Shown here: piece by piece, positions 1 through 10,107 of the stretch
Layout of the letters: every line of letters begins with the position of its first letter
Numbering within the stretch: the first letter of the stretch is position 1
Assembly (NCBI GenBank): GCA_945896675.1
Contig: CAMDEM010000005.1
Coordinates: 47,027 to 111,026 of the forward strand
Direction: 5' to 3'
Length of the DNA: 64,000 nt
Origin: Cyanobium sp. NIES-981
Lineage (GTDB): Bacteria > Cyanobacteriota > Cyanobacteriia > PCC-6307 > Cyanobiaceae
The notes under the pieces: generated by a model
Told to the model about the DNA's origin: nothing
The model's database searches: none
What the model saw: the letters and a program-made list of their open reading frames with translations, nothing else
Translations under genes and position numbers: made by a program

Positions 1-1112
1 CCCAACTCAGAGGTGGCACCAACCACCAGGCCGCCGGGGCACATGCAGAAGCTATAGACACTGCGGCCAGAAGCCCCTTGGCCACTGCAGTGGTGCACAA
101 GTTTGTATTCGGCGGCCCCAAGTTTGGGGTGCCCCGCCGCGGGCCCCCATCGGGCCCGATCGATCAACGGCTGGGGGTGCTCAATGCGCAGCCCCACGGC
201 GAAGGCCTTGGGCTCGAGGCTCACCCCCACCTCGTGCAGCATCGCGAAGCTATCCCGGGCGCTGTGGCCCACGGCGAGCACCACGTGCACAGCTTCAATC
301 CGTTCCCCACCCGCCAGCACCAGGGCCTGCACGGCATGGGTCTTGGGGCAACGCTCTAGTCGGTCAACCCGGGCTTCAAAGCGCACCTCACCACCCAGCT
401 CTTCGATGCGCCGCCGCAGCCCCCGAACCACGGTGGCCAACTTGAACGTGCCGATGTGGGGGCGATGCAAGGTGAGAATGTCGGAGTTGGCACCGGCTGC
501 CACCAACTCCTCCAGCACTTTGCGCACGTAGGCCTTCGACTCGCTCACCTGGCTGTAGAGCTTTCCATCGGAGAACGTGCCAGCCCCGCCCTCGCCAAAT
601 TGGGCATTGGATTCGGGGTTCAAGGGTGCCTTGCCTTTCCAGAAGCCAAAGGTGTCGGCACTGCGTTCCTTCACGGCTTTGCCCCGTTCAAGGAGCAGCG
701 GCCTGAAGCCCATTTGGGCCAACACCAGGGCGGCGAAATAGCCACAGGGCCCCGCCCCAATCACGACTGGTCGGGCTTGGGTGGGTCTTGATAGGGCGGG
801 TGGGGGTTCGGAAGCCCCCCCCTGGGGAACCGCGGCCACAAAGCGGTATTGGGTATCGGGGCTGCGCTTGAGGTGGGGATCACCGGCAAAGCGGGACAGC
901 AACTTGGCCTCGGCCTTGGCATCCAGGTGTAGGTCCAGATCCAGGCTGTAAACCAGGGCAATGGCTTGGCGTTTGCGGGCATCCACACTGCGCTTCACCA
1001 GCCGATGGCCCTTGAGCTGGGCGGGAGAGAGCCGCAGCCTTTGGCACACCGCAAGCACCAAATCGGCCTCGCTGTGATCGAGGGGCAATTTCAGCTCACT
1101 TAGCCGCAGCAC
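1..1112 (-). CDS. FAD-dependent dehydrogenase, COG2509 type (3' end cut by window)
   Basis: This is the N-terminal about 370 residues of a flavoprotein of the uncharacterised FAD-dependent dehydrogenase group. An N-terminal domain of about 90 residues precedes the dinucleotide-binding motif VIGAGPCGYFAA, which is followed by LLERG and then QFGEGGAGTFSDGKL, a stretch typical of this group. The GTG start at 1112 has AGGAG eight bases upstream (1121-1125). The C terminus lies outside the window. The substrate is unknown. The family assignment is firm, the physiological role is not. Confidence 0.85.
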   Translation of the reverse strand, partial: MLRLSELKLPLDHSEADLVLAVCQRLRLSPAQLKGHRLVKRSVDARKRQAIALVYSLDLDLHLDAKAEAKLLSRFAGDPHLKRSPDTQYRFVAAVPQGGASEPPPALSRPTQARPVVIGAGPCGYFAALVLAQMGFRPLLLERGKAVKERSADTFGFWKGKAPLNPESNAQFGEGGAGTFSDGKLYSQVSESKAYVRKVLEELVAAGANSDILTLHRPHIGTFKLATVVRGLRRRIEELGGEVRFEARVDRLERCPKTHAVQALVLAGGERIEAVHVVLAVGHSARDSFAMLHEVGVSLEPKAFAVGLRIEHPQPLIDRARWGPAAGHPKLGAAEYKLVHHCSGQGASGRSVYSFCMCPGGLVVGATSEL

Positions 1113-1253
1113 CTGCGAATCTCCTGATAGTTGGGCGCCGCGTTTTATTTCAGCAGCCCGCAGCCCCCACGATGGCCTGTCAGGGTGGCGGCACCATTAC
1201 GGGGCTTTGCATGTCGATCACCCATTGCCCCCTCTGCATTGGCTTGGCGGTGC

Positions 1254-3722
1254 TCAGCGCCGTGCGCTCCATGGGCCATGCCGTGATGGTCTGGCAGTTT
1301 CGATCGCAGCCACAGCCAGCCGGGTGGCCAGCAGTGAATCTGGGTTGAGGCTGATCGAATCAATGCCCTCCTCGACCAGAAAGGTCACGAAGGTTGGATC
1401 ATCACTGGGGGCCTGTCCGCAGATGCCGATCTTGCGGCCGCAGCGTTTGGCCGTACGAATCGCCATCTGAACCAGGGCCATCACGCTGGGATCGGATTCA
1501 TCAAACAGGGGGGCCACCAAAGCCGAATCGCGGTCGACCCCCAAGGTCAGCTGGGTGAGGTCGTTGGAGCCAATCGAAAATCCGTCGAAGCGTTTGGCAA
1601 AGGCCTCGACCGCTAAGACGTTGCTTGGCAGCTCCGCCATGACGTAAACCTGCAAACCATTCTCACCCCGCACCAAACCCTGCTCCGCCATTGCCGCGAG
1701 CACCTGATCACCCTCCTGGGGCGTTCGGCAAAAGGGCACCATCGGGATCGCATTCACCAAGCCCATCACCTCCCGCACCCGCTTGAGGGCCTGGCACTCA
1801 AGGCCAAAAGCCGGGCGAAAAGCCTCTGAGCAGTAGCGGGAGGCCCCCCGCCAACCCAGCATGGGATTGGCTTCCACCGGTTCGAAGCTGGCTCCGCCCA
1901 GCAACTGGGCGTATTCATTGCTCTTGAAATCGGAAAATCGCAGGATCACCGGTTTTGGATAAAAAGCCGCAGCGATGCGGGCCATGCCCTGGCTCAAGCG
2001 ATCGACGTAGTACTCACTGGGCGGCTCGTAGCCCCGGGTGAGCGCGGCGATCTGCTGGCGATGGCCTTGATCCCGGACCCGGTCAGGCTCCAGCAGGGCC
2101 AGGGGGTGGATGCGGATCTGGTTGGCAATGATGAATTCAAGGCGCGCCAATCCCACCCCATCGCAGGGGATCGCGGCCAGCTTGAAGGCCTCGTCGGGGT
2201 TGCCCAGGTTGATCAGGATCTGGGTGCGGGTTGCAGGCAGATCCTCGATGGCCTGCTCCTCCATCCGGTAGGGCACATGGCCCGGATACACCCGGCCCTC
2301 CTCGCCTTCGCAGCAGCTCAGCGTGATGGTTTGGCCGTCCTGAATGCGGCTGGTGCCATCGCCCGTCCCCACCACCGCGGTGATGCCCATTTCGCGGGCA
2401 ATGATCGCCGCATGGCAGGTCCTGCCGCCCTGGTCGGTGATCACCCCACGGGCCTTTTTGAGGATGGGCTCCCAATCGGGGTCCGTGCGACTTGTCACCA
2501 GCACATCCCCCTGCTCGAAGCGCTGGATTTCGGAGGGATCGCCGATCACCCGGGCCCGGCCATGGCTTGCAGAGGTGCCAACCGCACTGCCGCAGACCAA
2601 CGGTGGCACCTGGTGGGGATCCAGCCGCCACGTTTGCAATAGGGCTTGGCCGCGCTGGGATTGCACCGTTTCAGGCCTGGCCTGAAGGATGAACAGCTCG
2701 CCACTGATGCCATCTTTGGCCCATTCCAGGTCCATTGGCGTTTGGGTGCCCCGCTTGGCGCTGTAGTGCCGCTCCACCAGCACCGCCCAACGGGCGAGCT
2801 GGAGCGCCTCCTGATCGCTGAGCGCATAGCGCTCCTGATCGGCTATGGGCACCACCTCATTGCGCACCGGATGGCCCGCCTCGGCCTCCGCGCTGCCTGA
2901 TGGGGTGAGCACCATGCGCAGGTTTTTACTGCCAAGCCGTTTGCCCACGATTGGGGCAAAGCCGAGCTCCAAGGTGGGTTTATGAATCAGGACTTCGTCG
3001 GGATTCACAACCCCCTGCACCACGTTTTCCCCCAACCCATAGGCGGCCGTTAGCAAGACAGCGTCGTGAAATCCGGTTTCGGTATCGATGCTGAACATCA
3101 CCCCGGAGCAGGCCAAATCCGAACGCACCATCCGTTGCACGCCGATCGAAAGGGCCACCTCGAGATGGTCGTAACCGTGCTGCTGCCGGTAGACGATCGC
3201 CCGGTCGGTGAAGAGGGAGGCGTAGCAGCGGCGACAGGCCTCCAACAGGGCCCGATCACCCTGGATATTCAGGAAGGATTCTTGCTGCCCGGCAAAACTG
3301 GCCTCCGGCAAATCCTCGGCGGTGGCACTGGAGCGCACCGCCACCGCCGGGGCCCCCAACGCTGCGTAGGCAGCCAGGATCACCTGCTCCAACTCTGGCG
3401 GCAAGGCCGCCTGGAGCACCAGGCGGCGGGCCTCAAGGCCAGCGGCCTGCAGGGCCTGAAGATCGCGGGTATCCAGCTGGCCCAACAGCCCCTTGAGGGG
3501 CTCCACCAAGTGGTTGGCCTTTAAGAGATTGCGGTAGGCAAGGGCTGTGGTGGCGAAGCCACCCGGTACCTGCACCCCCTCCCTGCTGAGTTCCCGGATC
3601 ATTTCGCCCAGGGAGGCGTTTTTGCCGCCCACCTGGGCCACGGCCCCAATCCCCACCTGGGCCAAGGGCACCACCAGGGCAGCATCCCCCTGGCTCTGCT
3701 GCGCCATCACCTGCGTGGCCAT
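1254..3722 (-). CDS. ppsA: phosphoenolpyruvate synthase
   Basis: The 822-residue protein has the PpsA order of domains. An N-terminal ATP-grasp domain contains VGGKNASLGE near residue 31 and SSATAEDLPEASFAGQQE near 131. The swivelling phosphohistidine domain carries GGRTCHAAIIARE with the phosphorylated His at about 437. The C-terminal PEP/pyruvate TIM barrel has the catalytic Cys in GICGQAPSD near 768. It converts pyruvate and ATP to PEP, AMP and phosphate in the cytosol and supports gluconeogenic carbon flow. About 140 bp separate it from the downstream flavoprotein gene. The length fits the family. Confidence 0.96.
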   Translation of the reverse strand: MATQVMAQQSQGDAALVVPLAQVGIGAVAQVGGKNASLGEMIRELSREGVQVPGGFATTALAYRNLLKANHLVEPLKGLLGQLDTRDLQALQAAGLEARRLVLQAALPPELEQVILAAYAALGAPAVAVRSSATAEDLPEASFAGQQESFLNIQGDRALLEACRRCYASLFTDRAIVYRQQHGYDHLEVALSIGVQRMVRSDLACSGVMFSIDTETGFHDAVLLTAAYGLGENVVQGVVNPDEVLIHKPTLELGFAPIVGKRLGSKNLRMVLTPSGSAEAEAGHPVRNEVVPIADQERYALSDQEALQLARWAVLVERHYSAKRGTQTPMDLEWAKDGISGELFILQARPETVQSQRGQALLQTWRLDPHQVPPLVCGSAVGTSASHGRARVIGDPSEIQRFEQGDVLVTSRTDPDWEPILKKARGVITDQGGRTCHAAIIAREMGITAVVGTGDGTSRIQDGQTITLSCCEGEEGRVYPGHVPYRMEEQAIEDLPATRTQILINLGNPDEAFKLAAIPCDGVGLARLEFIIANQIRIHPLALLEPDRVRDQGHRQQIAALTRGYEPPSEYYVDRLSQGMARIAAAFYPKPVILRFSDFKSNEYAQLLGGASFEPVEANPMLGWRGASRYCSEAFRPAFGLECQALKRVREVMGLVNAIPMVPFCRTPQEGDQVLAAMAEQGLVRGENGLQVYVMAELPSNVLAVEAFAKRFDGFSIGSNDLTQLTLGVDRDSALVAPLFDESDPSVMALVQMAIRTAKRCGRKIGICGQAPSDDPTFVTFLVEEGIDSISLNPDSLLATRLAVAAIETARPSRHGPWSARR

Positions 3723-3846
3723 GCCCCTCTAAGCATCTCCATCACTGTGATGGGCAAAGACCGCCTTGACGGCCTCTGTGCCCGGCTCACTGTTGCTTCT
3801 GCTTTTTGGGTGGCACAGTGGGGACTACCGCGTTTGCACACACTTC

Positions 3847-4281
3847 GTGTCTCGCTCCTTTCTAGCCCTATCGGCTGCTGTTCTCAGCGCGCTCACCCTC
3901 CAGGTTGCCCCTGCCCTGGCCCAGCCAGCTCCCAATGCACCCCCGGCCGGCCCGGCAAGCGTGGACACCATGAACGACCTGACCCTCGCTGCAGCCGTGA
4001 ATGTCTGCAACCTGGCGGTCGAGCAAAAAGTGCCCGTTCAGGCCGCCACCATCGCCGGCGCCCAGAGCATTGCCTATGTGGTGACAGCCAAATACGGAAG
4101 TCAGATTGCTGGCAGCGGGAAGCTGGAGGTGGGCCAAATTGTCAACGGTTCGATCGTGCAGATCGTGGCCCGGGTCAAGGAGGGCTGTTATCCGAAGATC
4201 GCTGCTGCAGATCAAAAATTTGTGGATTCAGTGATCGCCGATTTCACCAAGCAGCTCAAGGCCCAAGAAGGCAAAAAATAG
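3847..4281 (+). CDS. small secreted protein of unknown function
   Basis: About 144 residues when read from a GTG at 3847. The reading frame stays open upstream to a TTG at 3766, but the 3847 start gives a standard signal peptide: hydrophobic core LALSAAVLSALTL, then a PALA-QP cleavage site. The mature part has two cysteines (VCNLAVEQ and KEGCYPK) that could form a disulfide, and a lysine-rich end. I recognise no catalytic motif. It is divergent from ppsA. It is probably periplasmic and related to short secreted proteins I associate with picocyanobacteria; function unknown. Confidence 0.7.
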   Translation: MSRSFLALSAAVLSALTLQVAPALAQPAPNAPPAGPASVDTMNDLTLAAAVNVCNLAVEQKVPVQAATIAGAQSIAYVVTAKYGSQIAGSGKLEVGQIVNGSIVQIVARVKEGCYPKIAAADQKFVDSVIADFTKQLKAQEGKK

Positions 4282-4325
4282 GCCTTCTGCCCAGCTACGA
4301 CGGGGAGCTTGCAGCCACCTCTGGT

Positions 4326-4610
4326 TCAAGCTCCTTCGCCAGACTCCCTTTGCTTCTCAGCGCTGAGGGTGTCGTCCTTCAGCTTGTCAACATTCAACTT
4401 GTCGCCATCGCGTTGGTTTGGGGAATCGTTTTGTTCAGGCAGCAGTTGGGCCAAGAGCCCCCCTCCAACCAAGACCCCTCCGAGAACGAGGGCCAGGCCT
4501 TTGTTACTAGCGGCAGCACTATCCCCCCAGGCCGCAGCCGCCAAAAAGGCACCACCCAGAAGCACAGAAGGCACGAGCACGATGCCCTTGGCCGTGCGGT
4601 TCAAGCTCAT
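4326..4610 (-). CDS. small membrane protein of unknown function
   Basis: The 94-residue product has two hydrophobic segments, VLVPSVLLGGAFLAAAAW and an Ala/Leu/Gly-rich one (about residues 38-58), followed by an acidic and lysine-rich tail. The start overlaps the stop of the upstream SNase-like gene by four bases, so the two are probably translationally coupled at the end of an ilvB transcript. No family is recognised. The first hydrophobic stretch could also be a signal anchor. Confidence 0.6.
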   Translation of the reverse strand: MSLNRTAKGIVLVPSVLLGGAFLAAAAWGDSAAASNKGLALVLGGVLVGGGLLAQLLPEQNDSPNQRDGDKLNVDKLKDDTLSAEKQRESGEGA

Positions 4611-5038
4611 GACACCTTGGGCCCTGGGACTGCTGGAGCTGGGGCTACTTGAGCTGGGACAGCCTGGGGACAGCTCGACGCAGCAAGCCCCGCCGCCACC
4701 AAGCCACTGGCCAAATCCTGGGACTCCCCAAGTTTTTGAACCTTGGCCATCAGCACGCCATTGTCCTGGCCCATGGGGCGGAGATTGACCCGACTGCGGC
4801 GTGGTAATTCGTGCCTCAACCAGTCGATCGAGGCTTGCTCCTGGGCCTGATCGACGCTGATGCAGGCCAGTTCCACGGTGTAGTTGCGATTGCCATCGCC
4901 CACCTGGAGCACGGTTGCACTGCGCACCTGGAGCACTTCAGCCGCAGCGGCAGGCGCCGGACTCCATAACAACGCAGATACCAAGGGAGCTAGCAGCAGC
5001 CCCACCATGGTCAACAGGGCCCCAGCCAGCCGACTCAA
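4607..5038 (-). CDS. secreted staphylococcal-nuclease-like protein, probably inactive
   Basis: The 143-residue protein has a signal peptide ending in an Ala-rich PAAAA segment. Its body follows the SNase pattern: [20 protein letters not shown], then [18 protein letters not shown], then NGVLMAKV, then [12 protein letters not shown]. The residues that form the SNase active site appear lost. The usual Arg before the DAPE-like loop, the Glu in it, and the Arg of the DRYGR segment are all missing. A C-terminal Pro/Ala tail follows. It overlaps ilvB by four bases upstream and the small membrane gene downstream. The fold call is inference; catalysis looks unlikely. Confidence 0.65.
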   Translation of the reverse strand: MSRLAGALLTMVGLLLAPLVSALLWSPAPAAAAEVLQVRSATVLQVGDGNRNYTVELACISVDQAQEQASIDWLRHELPRRSRVNLRPMGQDNGVLMAKVQKLGESQDLASGLVAAGLAASSCPQAVPAQVAPAPAVPGPKVS

Positions 5039-6945
5039 AGTTTGGCGCCGCAGCTCGGGCAGAAGAGATGGGCGCTGGCGGTACTACTGCCACAGGCGTT
5101 GCACTGGCGGCTGGTGTCGATGGCCAGCTCGGGATGGCTCGGCAAGCCCACCATCTGGGCATTGCTCGCGCCGGGAGGAACCATCGGATAGCAATTTTCG
5201 TTGCGGCGCACCTTCACATCGACGAAGACCGGCCCTGGGTGGTTGAGGGCTTCGGTGAGCTGGTCGTGGAGAGTGGCGCGATCGGTAATGGCAATCCCTT
5301 TGACCCCGAAGGCTTCTGCCAAGGCAGGAAAATTGGGCATGCCACCGGTCATTTCTGAGGCGGAATAGCGCTCTTCGTAGAAGCTTTCCTGCCACTGGCG
5401 CACCATGCCCTGCCAGCCGTTGTTGATCACCACCACCTTCACTGGCAGGTTGTACTGGCTGAGGGTGCCCAGCTCCTGAATGTTCATCAGGATGCTGGCG
5501 TCGCCCGCCACGCAGATCACCTGCTCGTCGGGGAAGGCCGTTTGGGCCCCCATGGCCGCTGGCATGCCAAAGCCCATGGTGCCCAGGCCTGCACTGCTAA
5601 TCCAGCGCCGCGGGCCATTGTGCAAGAACTGGGCGGCCCACATTTGATGCTGGCCCACATCGGTTGTGTAGAAGGCGTTGGGTGCAAGCTCCTGCAAGGC
5701 CACAACCACCTCCTGGGGGGCGATGTCCCCTTCAGGGGCCGGCACCACCAGGGGGTAGTGACGCTTCCAGGTGTCGATCCGCTCGAGCCAAGCTTCCGTG
5801 CGACCCTCGGAACCTTGCCCGGTAGAGGCGGCCAGGAGGGCCGAAAGGGCAGCCTTCACATCGGCCACCACCGGCACATCGGGCAGACGGGTCTTGCCCA
5901 TTTCCGCCGCATCAATATCGATATGAATCACCTGGGCCCGGGGGGCAAAGCCATCCAGCCGGCCGGTGACGCGGTCGTCAAAGCGGGCACCCACCGCAAT
6001 CAACAGATCGCATTCGGTTACGGCGAAGTTGGCATAGGCCGTGCCGTGCATGCCGAGCATTCCCAAGGCGAGGGGCTGCTTCTCATCGAAGGCACCCTTA
6101 CCCATCAAGGTGGTGGTGACCGGCAAGCGGAAGCGTTCCGCCAACTGGGCCACTTCCGGGTGGGCTCCACTGCTGATGGCGCCGCCACCCACATAAAGCA
6201 AGGGACGGCGGGCCTGGCCAATCAGCCCGAGGGCCGCCGCAATCGCGCTGGGCTGGGGGGCAGGCGGAAGCTTGAAGCCGGCGGGAATTGCTGTGCCAGG
6301 AGCAACGGGCACATAGGTGAATTCTTCGGCGCCCACGTCCTTGGGTACATCGATCAACACCGGACCCGGCCGGCCGCTGGCGGCAATCAGAAAGGCTTCA
6401 GCCACGATCCGACCGATATCGGCAGGATCACGCACCACCCAGGAGTGCTTCACGATCGGCAGGGTGATGCCAAAAATATCGGTTTCCTGGAAGGCATCCG
6501 TACCAATCGAGGCCCGGGGCACCTGACCGGTGATCACCACCATCGGCACCGAATCCATCTGGGCCGTGGCGATACCCGTCACCAAATTGGTGGCTCCAGG
6601 GCCGGAGGTTCCAAAACACACCCCCACCTGGCCGGTGGCTCGGGCATAGGCGTCTGCCGCATGGGTCCCGCCCTGCTCGTGCCGCACCAGGATGTGCTTC
6701 AACCAGCCCCGGGATTCCGCCTTGTGGAGCTCGTCGTAGATGGGCAGAATCGCGCCACCGGGATAGCCAAAGATGTGCTTCACCCCATGCAGACGCAGGG
6801 CATCCATCAGGGCGTAGCCCCCCTTGACCCGCATGGGGGCAGCGCTACGGAAGGTGGCTGGCGCGGACTGGGCCGCAGGAGTGATGGGCGTAAGCGTCAC
6901 GGCTGCTGCGGGCCAAGCAATCTGGCCATTCTCTAACGACAGCAA
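5035..6945 (-). CDS. ilvB: acetolactate synthase large subunit with C-terminal zinc ribbon
   Basis: A ThDP enzyme of 636 residues condensing two pyruvates, or pyruvate and 2-oxobutyrate, in branched-chain amino acid synthesis. The N-terminal domain has [16 protein letters not shown], the catalytic Glu in RHEQGG, and [15 protein letters not shown]. The C-terminal ThDP/Mg site has [12 protein letters not shown] and [13 protein letters not shown]. After the usual end (near [10 protein letters not shown]) a short tail carries CNAC and CPSC, with cysteines at 615, 618, 629 and 632, that is, a zinc ribbon. The first about 37 residues are variable, and a later start at MRVKGG is possible. The small subunit gene ilvN is not in this window. 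Confidence 0.95.
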   Translation of the reverse strand: MLSLENGQIAWPAAAVTLTPITPAAQSAPATFRSAAPMRVKGGYALMDALRLHGVKHIFGYPGGAILPIYDELHKAESRGWLKHILVRHEQGGTHAADAYARATGQVGVCFGTSGPGATNLVTGIATAQMDSVPMVVITGQVPRASIGTDAFQETDIFGITLPIVKHSWVVRDPADIGRIVAEAFLIAASGRPGPVLIDVPKDVGAEEFTYVPVAPGTAIPAGFKLPPAPQPSAIAAALGLIGQARRPLLYVGGGAISSGAHPEVAQLAERFRLPVTTTLMGKGAFDEKQPLALGMLGMHGTAYANFAVTECDLLIAVGARFDDRVTGRLDGFAPRAQVIHIDIDAAEMGKTRLPDVPVVADVKAALSALLAASTGQGSEGRTEAWLERIDTWKRHYPLVVPAPEGDIAPQEVVVALQELAPNAFYTTDVGQHQMWAAQFLHNGPRRWISSAGLGTMGFGMPAAMGAQTAFPDEQVICVAGDASILMNIQELGTLSQYNLPVKVVVINNGWQGMVRQWQESFYEERYSASEMTGGMPNFPALAEAFGVKGIAITDRATLHDQLTEALNHPGPVFVDVKVRRNENCYPMVPPGASNAQMVGLPSHPELAIDTSRQCNACGSSTASAHLFCPSCGAKL

Positions 6946-6972
6946 CCCTAGGTGCCAGAGAGGCTTTTGGAG

Positions 6973-7557
6973 CTAGGGCCTGGCGGCCGCCCCGCGGCTG
7001 CGGGCCATGGCCCGCAGGATGAGGGCCGGATCCAGCCACTGGCCGCCATAGCGCATCCCCCAGTGCAGGTGGGGACCAGTGGTGCGACCACTCATCCCCA
7101 CCCGGGCAATCAGCTGGCCCGTCCGCACCCGTTGGCCTGGCTGGAGCTGAAGCCCACCGCTGCGATAAATCCCATCGGCCCCGCTGCCTAGCAGATGGCA
7201 ATAGATGTGCTCATAGGGGCCCGATTGGATGACGAGCCCCACCCCACAGCGCCCGTCGTGGATCACCTCTTTGACGGTGCCGCCCCACCAATTGCGGATG
7301 GGTGAACCGAGGGGAGCCGCAATATCCAGGCCGTAATGGGGCTCGATGGCCCCCCAGGGGCCCGTGCGACCCCCAAAGGAGCTTGTGTAACCAGAGAAGA
7401 CCGTTACCGGGAAAACCCCTAGGTGCCAGGGGTTTTGGACTCGCCTGGCCTGGCCCATGGGCTGGGCGAACCCCGATGCCGCGATCCCTGAGGCAAACAG
7501 GGCCGCCCCAACCGCGACAATTCTCTGGAAGACAGGCCTAGAGCAGCCCGAGGGCAT
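6973..7557 (-). CDS. secreted M23 (LytM-type) metallopeptidase
   Basis: About 194 residues from the ATG at 7557. A hydrophobic N-terminal segment ([19 protein letters not shown]) looks like a signal peptide. The LytM core shows [14 protein letters not shown], with zinc ligands His and Asp in HxxxD, then HIYCHLLG, and PHLHWGM carrying the HxH ligand. Such enzymes cleave peptidoglycan peptide bridges, or act as scaffolds when ligands are lost; here the ligands are kept. The frame is open to 7626, but that start would overlap hemH further; from 7557 the overlap with hemH is 20 bp. Confidence 0.88.
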   Translation of the reverse strand: MPSGCSRPVFQRIVAVGAALFASGIAASGFAQPMGQARRVQNPWHLGVFPVTVFSGYTSSFGGRTGPWGAIEPHYGLDIAAPLGSPIRNWWGGTVKEVIHDGRCGVGLVIQSGPYEHIYCHLLGSGADGIYRSGGLQLQPGQRVRTGQLIARVGMSGRTTGPHLHWGMRYGGQWLDPALILRAMARSRGAAARP

Positions 7558-8713
7558 GGAGCGGACCTCGCCCGCTGATGAGCTCGAGCAGGAACGCCGA
7601 GAAACCCACCATGGCCAAGCGGCCATTCCACACTTCGGAACTGTTGTTCCAACCCCAAGCCCATTTGTCCTGGGGATAGAGCTTCACCTTGGTGGGCAGC
7701 TCGGCCGCTTGGTCGAGGTTGACCTCAGGGCCTGCCATCGCCCGTTGCACCAGATCGGCCAGGCCGGAGATAAAGGCTGGATTGATATCCAAGGCGGGCA
7801 CCCGCCGGAAATGGGTGATTCCAGCTTCGTGGGCCAGCTCGCGGTATTCGATATCGATTTCCTCGAGGGTTTCGATGTGCTCGCTCACAAAGCTGATCGG
7901 TACCACCACCAATTCCTTCACCCCCTCACCGCCCAGTTCCGCCAGGGCCTCTTCGGTGTAGGGCTTGAGCCACTCAACCGGCCCCACGCGGCTTTGGTAG
8001 GCCAAAGTTGAGGGATTGGAGTGGCCCACCAGTTCGCCCAGGCGCTGCATGATCAACTCACTGCAGGCTTGGATTTCGCGCTGGTAGGGATCGCCAGCCT
8101 CCTCCACATAGCTCTTCGGTACGCCATGGGCACTGAAGAAGATGTGGGCTGATCCGGGATCTTCACAACCGCGAATTTGCTCCGCAATCAACCCCGCCAT
8201 GGCATTGATGTAGCCAGGGTCGTCGTAGTAGCTCCGGATGCAGCGGATGGGGAGCTGGGAAAACTTGGGATCGGCCTGGCGCAGGCGCTTCAGCTCTCGA
8301 AAGCTGGAGCCACTGGTACTGATCGAGAAGTGGGGATAGAGGGGTAAGACCACCACCTCTTCGACATCGTCGGCCTTGATGTCTGCAACGGCAGATTCCG
8401 TGAAGGGATGCCAGTAGCGCATGGCCACATAGCTGGTGGCATCCACGCCCCGACTGCGCAGCTCGCTTTGCAGTTCGCGGGCCTGTTGTTCCGTAATCCG
8501 CCGCAGGGGGGAGCCCCCGCCGATCGAGCGATAGGCCTCCTTAGATTTACCGCTCCGCAGGGTGCTGATCAACCAGGCCAAGGGTTTCTGCAGGGCCGGG
8601 TTGGGTAGCCGAATGATTTCCGGGTCGGAAAACAGGTTGTAGAGGAACGGACCAACGTCCTGGATACGCTCGGGTCCCCCGAGGTTCAGCAGCAGCACGC
8701 CAACTTTGGCCAT
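7538..8713 (-). CDS. hemH: ferrochelatase with C-terminal chlorophyll-binding-like helix
   Basis: The start at [15 protein letters not shown] (8713) gives 391 residues; the longer open frame is unlikely. Ferrochelatase inserts Fe2+ into protoporphyrin IX. Conserved parts include NLGGPE, the SAHGVP segment with the catalytic His, and [18 protein letters not shown]. The last about 43 residues hold [17 protein letters not shown], the membrane helix related to light-harvesting/Hli proteins that marks the cyanobacterial and plastid form. The gene overlaps the M23 peptidase gene and is divergent from the recombinase. Confidence 0.96.
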   Translation of the reverse strand: MAKVGVLLLNLGGPERIQDVGPFLYNLFSDPEIIRLPNPALQKPLAWLISTLRSGKSKEAYRSIGGGSPLRRITEQQARELQSELRSRGVDATSYVAMRYWHPFTESAVADIKADDVEEVVVLPLYPHFSISTSGSSFRELKRLRQADPKFSQLPIRCIRSYYDDPGYINAMAGLIAEQIRGCEDPGSAHIFFSAHGVPKSYVEEAGDPYQREIQACSELIMQRLGELVGHSNPSTLAYQSRVGPVEWLKPYTEEALAELGGEGVKELVVVPISFVSEHIETLEEIDIEYRELAHEAGITHFRRVPALDINPAFISGLADLVQRAMAGPEVNLDQAAELPTKVKLYPQDKWAWGWNNSSEVWNGRLAMVGFSAFLLELISGRGPLHALGLL

Positions 8714-8822
8714 GCCAGGTTCCAAACGGCGCAATGGTTGAGAGCGTAACGCTACCGGCCCGGCCCTAGCGCAACAGGGGAGCCATCGATAAGGTCTGGA
8801 CGGGATTGGAGCGGGCCGGAAG

Positions 8823-10058
8823 GTGAGCCAGCTAGTTGCAAACACCCCGCCCGTGGGCACGCAGATCGAGGCTGCCCTTGCCGAACAAAACGCCCTCCTA
8901 AGTGCGGCGGGCATTGGTTTGCGGTTCGAGAAACGGGGCGAACGGCTGGGCCTGCGGGGCCCACTGCCGTGCCGCCAGGGCAGGGCTGCCCACCCGGTTC
9001 AGCGGATCAGCTTGGGATTACCGGCCACACCCGATGGCCTGGAGCAGGCCAAAGCCCAACTCAAGGACGTTCTCCGCCAGCTCCAACAGCAACGGTTTGA
9101 TTGGTCGTTCTGGGCCCGCCAGGGCAAGCCTGGAACCCAGCAGTTGCTCGAGACCAACGGCCCCCGCTACCAGGAACGGGCTGGGTTCGATCTTGTGATT
9201 CAAGAGTTCGAGGAGGCCTTTTTCAGGGATCCCCGCCGGCGCCGCAATCCATCAGGAGCGAAAACCACCTGGACCAGCGCCTATCGCCCCTACCTGCGCC
9301 GCATGGCGGCCCTGGCAGGGGAATCGGGCCCGGCCCTCGATCGCAGACTGTTTGAGCAGGTCCTGGAGAGCTACGAGCCCACCAGCCGCAGCCGGCAGCA
9401 ATGCGGCACCGCCCTCGCTGCCCTGGCCCGCCACCGCGCCATTGCCCTTCCAGAGGATTGGTCGGAACGGGCGGCTGGTTACGGCTTGCATGCCGCCCAA
9501 TTCCGTCGCCTGCCCAGCGATAGCCAAATTGTGGACGGCATCGAACGGGTGCCCAACCCCTCTTGGCGCCTGGCCTATGGGCTGATGGCCACCTATGGAC
9601 TGCGCAATCACGAGGTCTTCTTCTGCGACCTCTCGGCCCTCGCCCCGGGCGGCGATCGGGTGATTCGCGTGCTTCCCACCAGCAAAACCGGCGAGCACCA
9701 GGTGTGGCCGTTCCAGCCGGATTGGGTGGAGCGCTTTGGCCTCGAGCAATTGGGCGAGGCACCCCAGTTGTTACCCCAGGTGAGCACGGATCTGCGGCGC
9801 ACCACCCTGCAGCAGGTGGGCCGGCGGGTGGCCGAGCAATTCCACCGCTATGGCCTCAGCCACACCCCCTACGACCTGCGCCATGCCTGGGCGGTCCGAA
9901 CCATTCACATCGGCCTGCCCGACACGGTTTCAGCGCGGATGATGGGCCACTCGGTGGCGATTCACACGCGCACCTACCACCACTGGATTACCCGGCGCGA
10001 TCAACAGCAGGCCGTCGATACGGCCCTGGCCCGCCTGGCCCAGACAAAAGCCGCCTGA
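8823..10058 (+). CDS. tyrosine recombinase / phage-type integrase
   Basis: The 411-residue protein starts at GTG. The C-terminal catalytic domain keeps the tyrosine recombinase residues: Arg261 (YGLRNHE), Arg353 in the YDLRHAW box, His376 (MMGHS) and nucleophile Tyr385 (RTYHHW). The N-terminal part has a SAM-like core-binding region (about 125-220). It sits alone between hemH and cobO with no excisionase, phage genes or recognisable att repeats. It may be a resident chromosomal recombinase rather than part of a mobile element. The specific substrate is unknown. Confidence 0.85.
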   Translation: MSQLVANTPPVGTQIEAALAEQNALLSAAGIGLRFEKRGERLGLRGPLPCRQGRAAHPVQRISLGLPATPDGLEQAKAQLKDVLRQLQQQRFDWSFWARQGKPGTQQLLETNGPRYQERAGFDLVIQEFEEAFFRDPRRRRNPSGAKTTWTSAYRPYLRRMAALAGESGPALDRRLFEQVLESYEPTSRSRQQCGTALAALARHRAIALPEDWSERAAGYGLHAAQFRRLPSDSQIVDGIERVPNPSWRLAYGLMATYGLRNHEVFFCDLSALAPGGDRVIRVLPTSKTGEHQVWPFQPDWVERFGLEQLGEAPQLLPQVSTDLRRTTLQQVGRRVAEQFHRYGLSHTPYDLRHAWAVRTIHIGLPDTVSARMMGHSVAIHTRTYHHWITRRDQQQAVDTALARLAQTKAA

Positions 10059-10107
10059 GCCCCTGCCCCGGGCTGAACCGCCAGAGTGGTCCCCAAGATC
10101 CTTCCCC

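Noticed and set aside
5542..6936. 464-codon plus-strand frame across ilvB
   Set aside because: It is the antisense shadow of ilvB; Gly/His/Arg-rich with no motif.
8823..10058. Integrase as a sign of a prophage or genomic island
   Set aside because: Flanking genes are housekeeping, composition is like the neighbours, and no phage genes or att repeats are visible.
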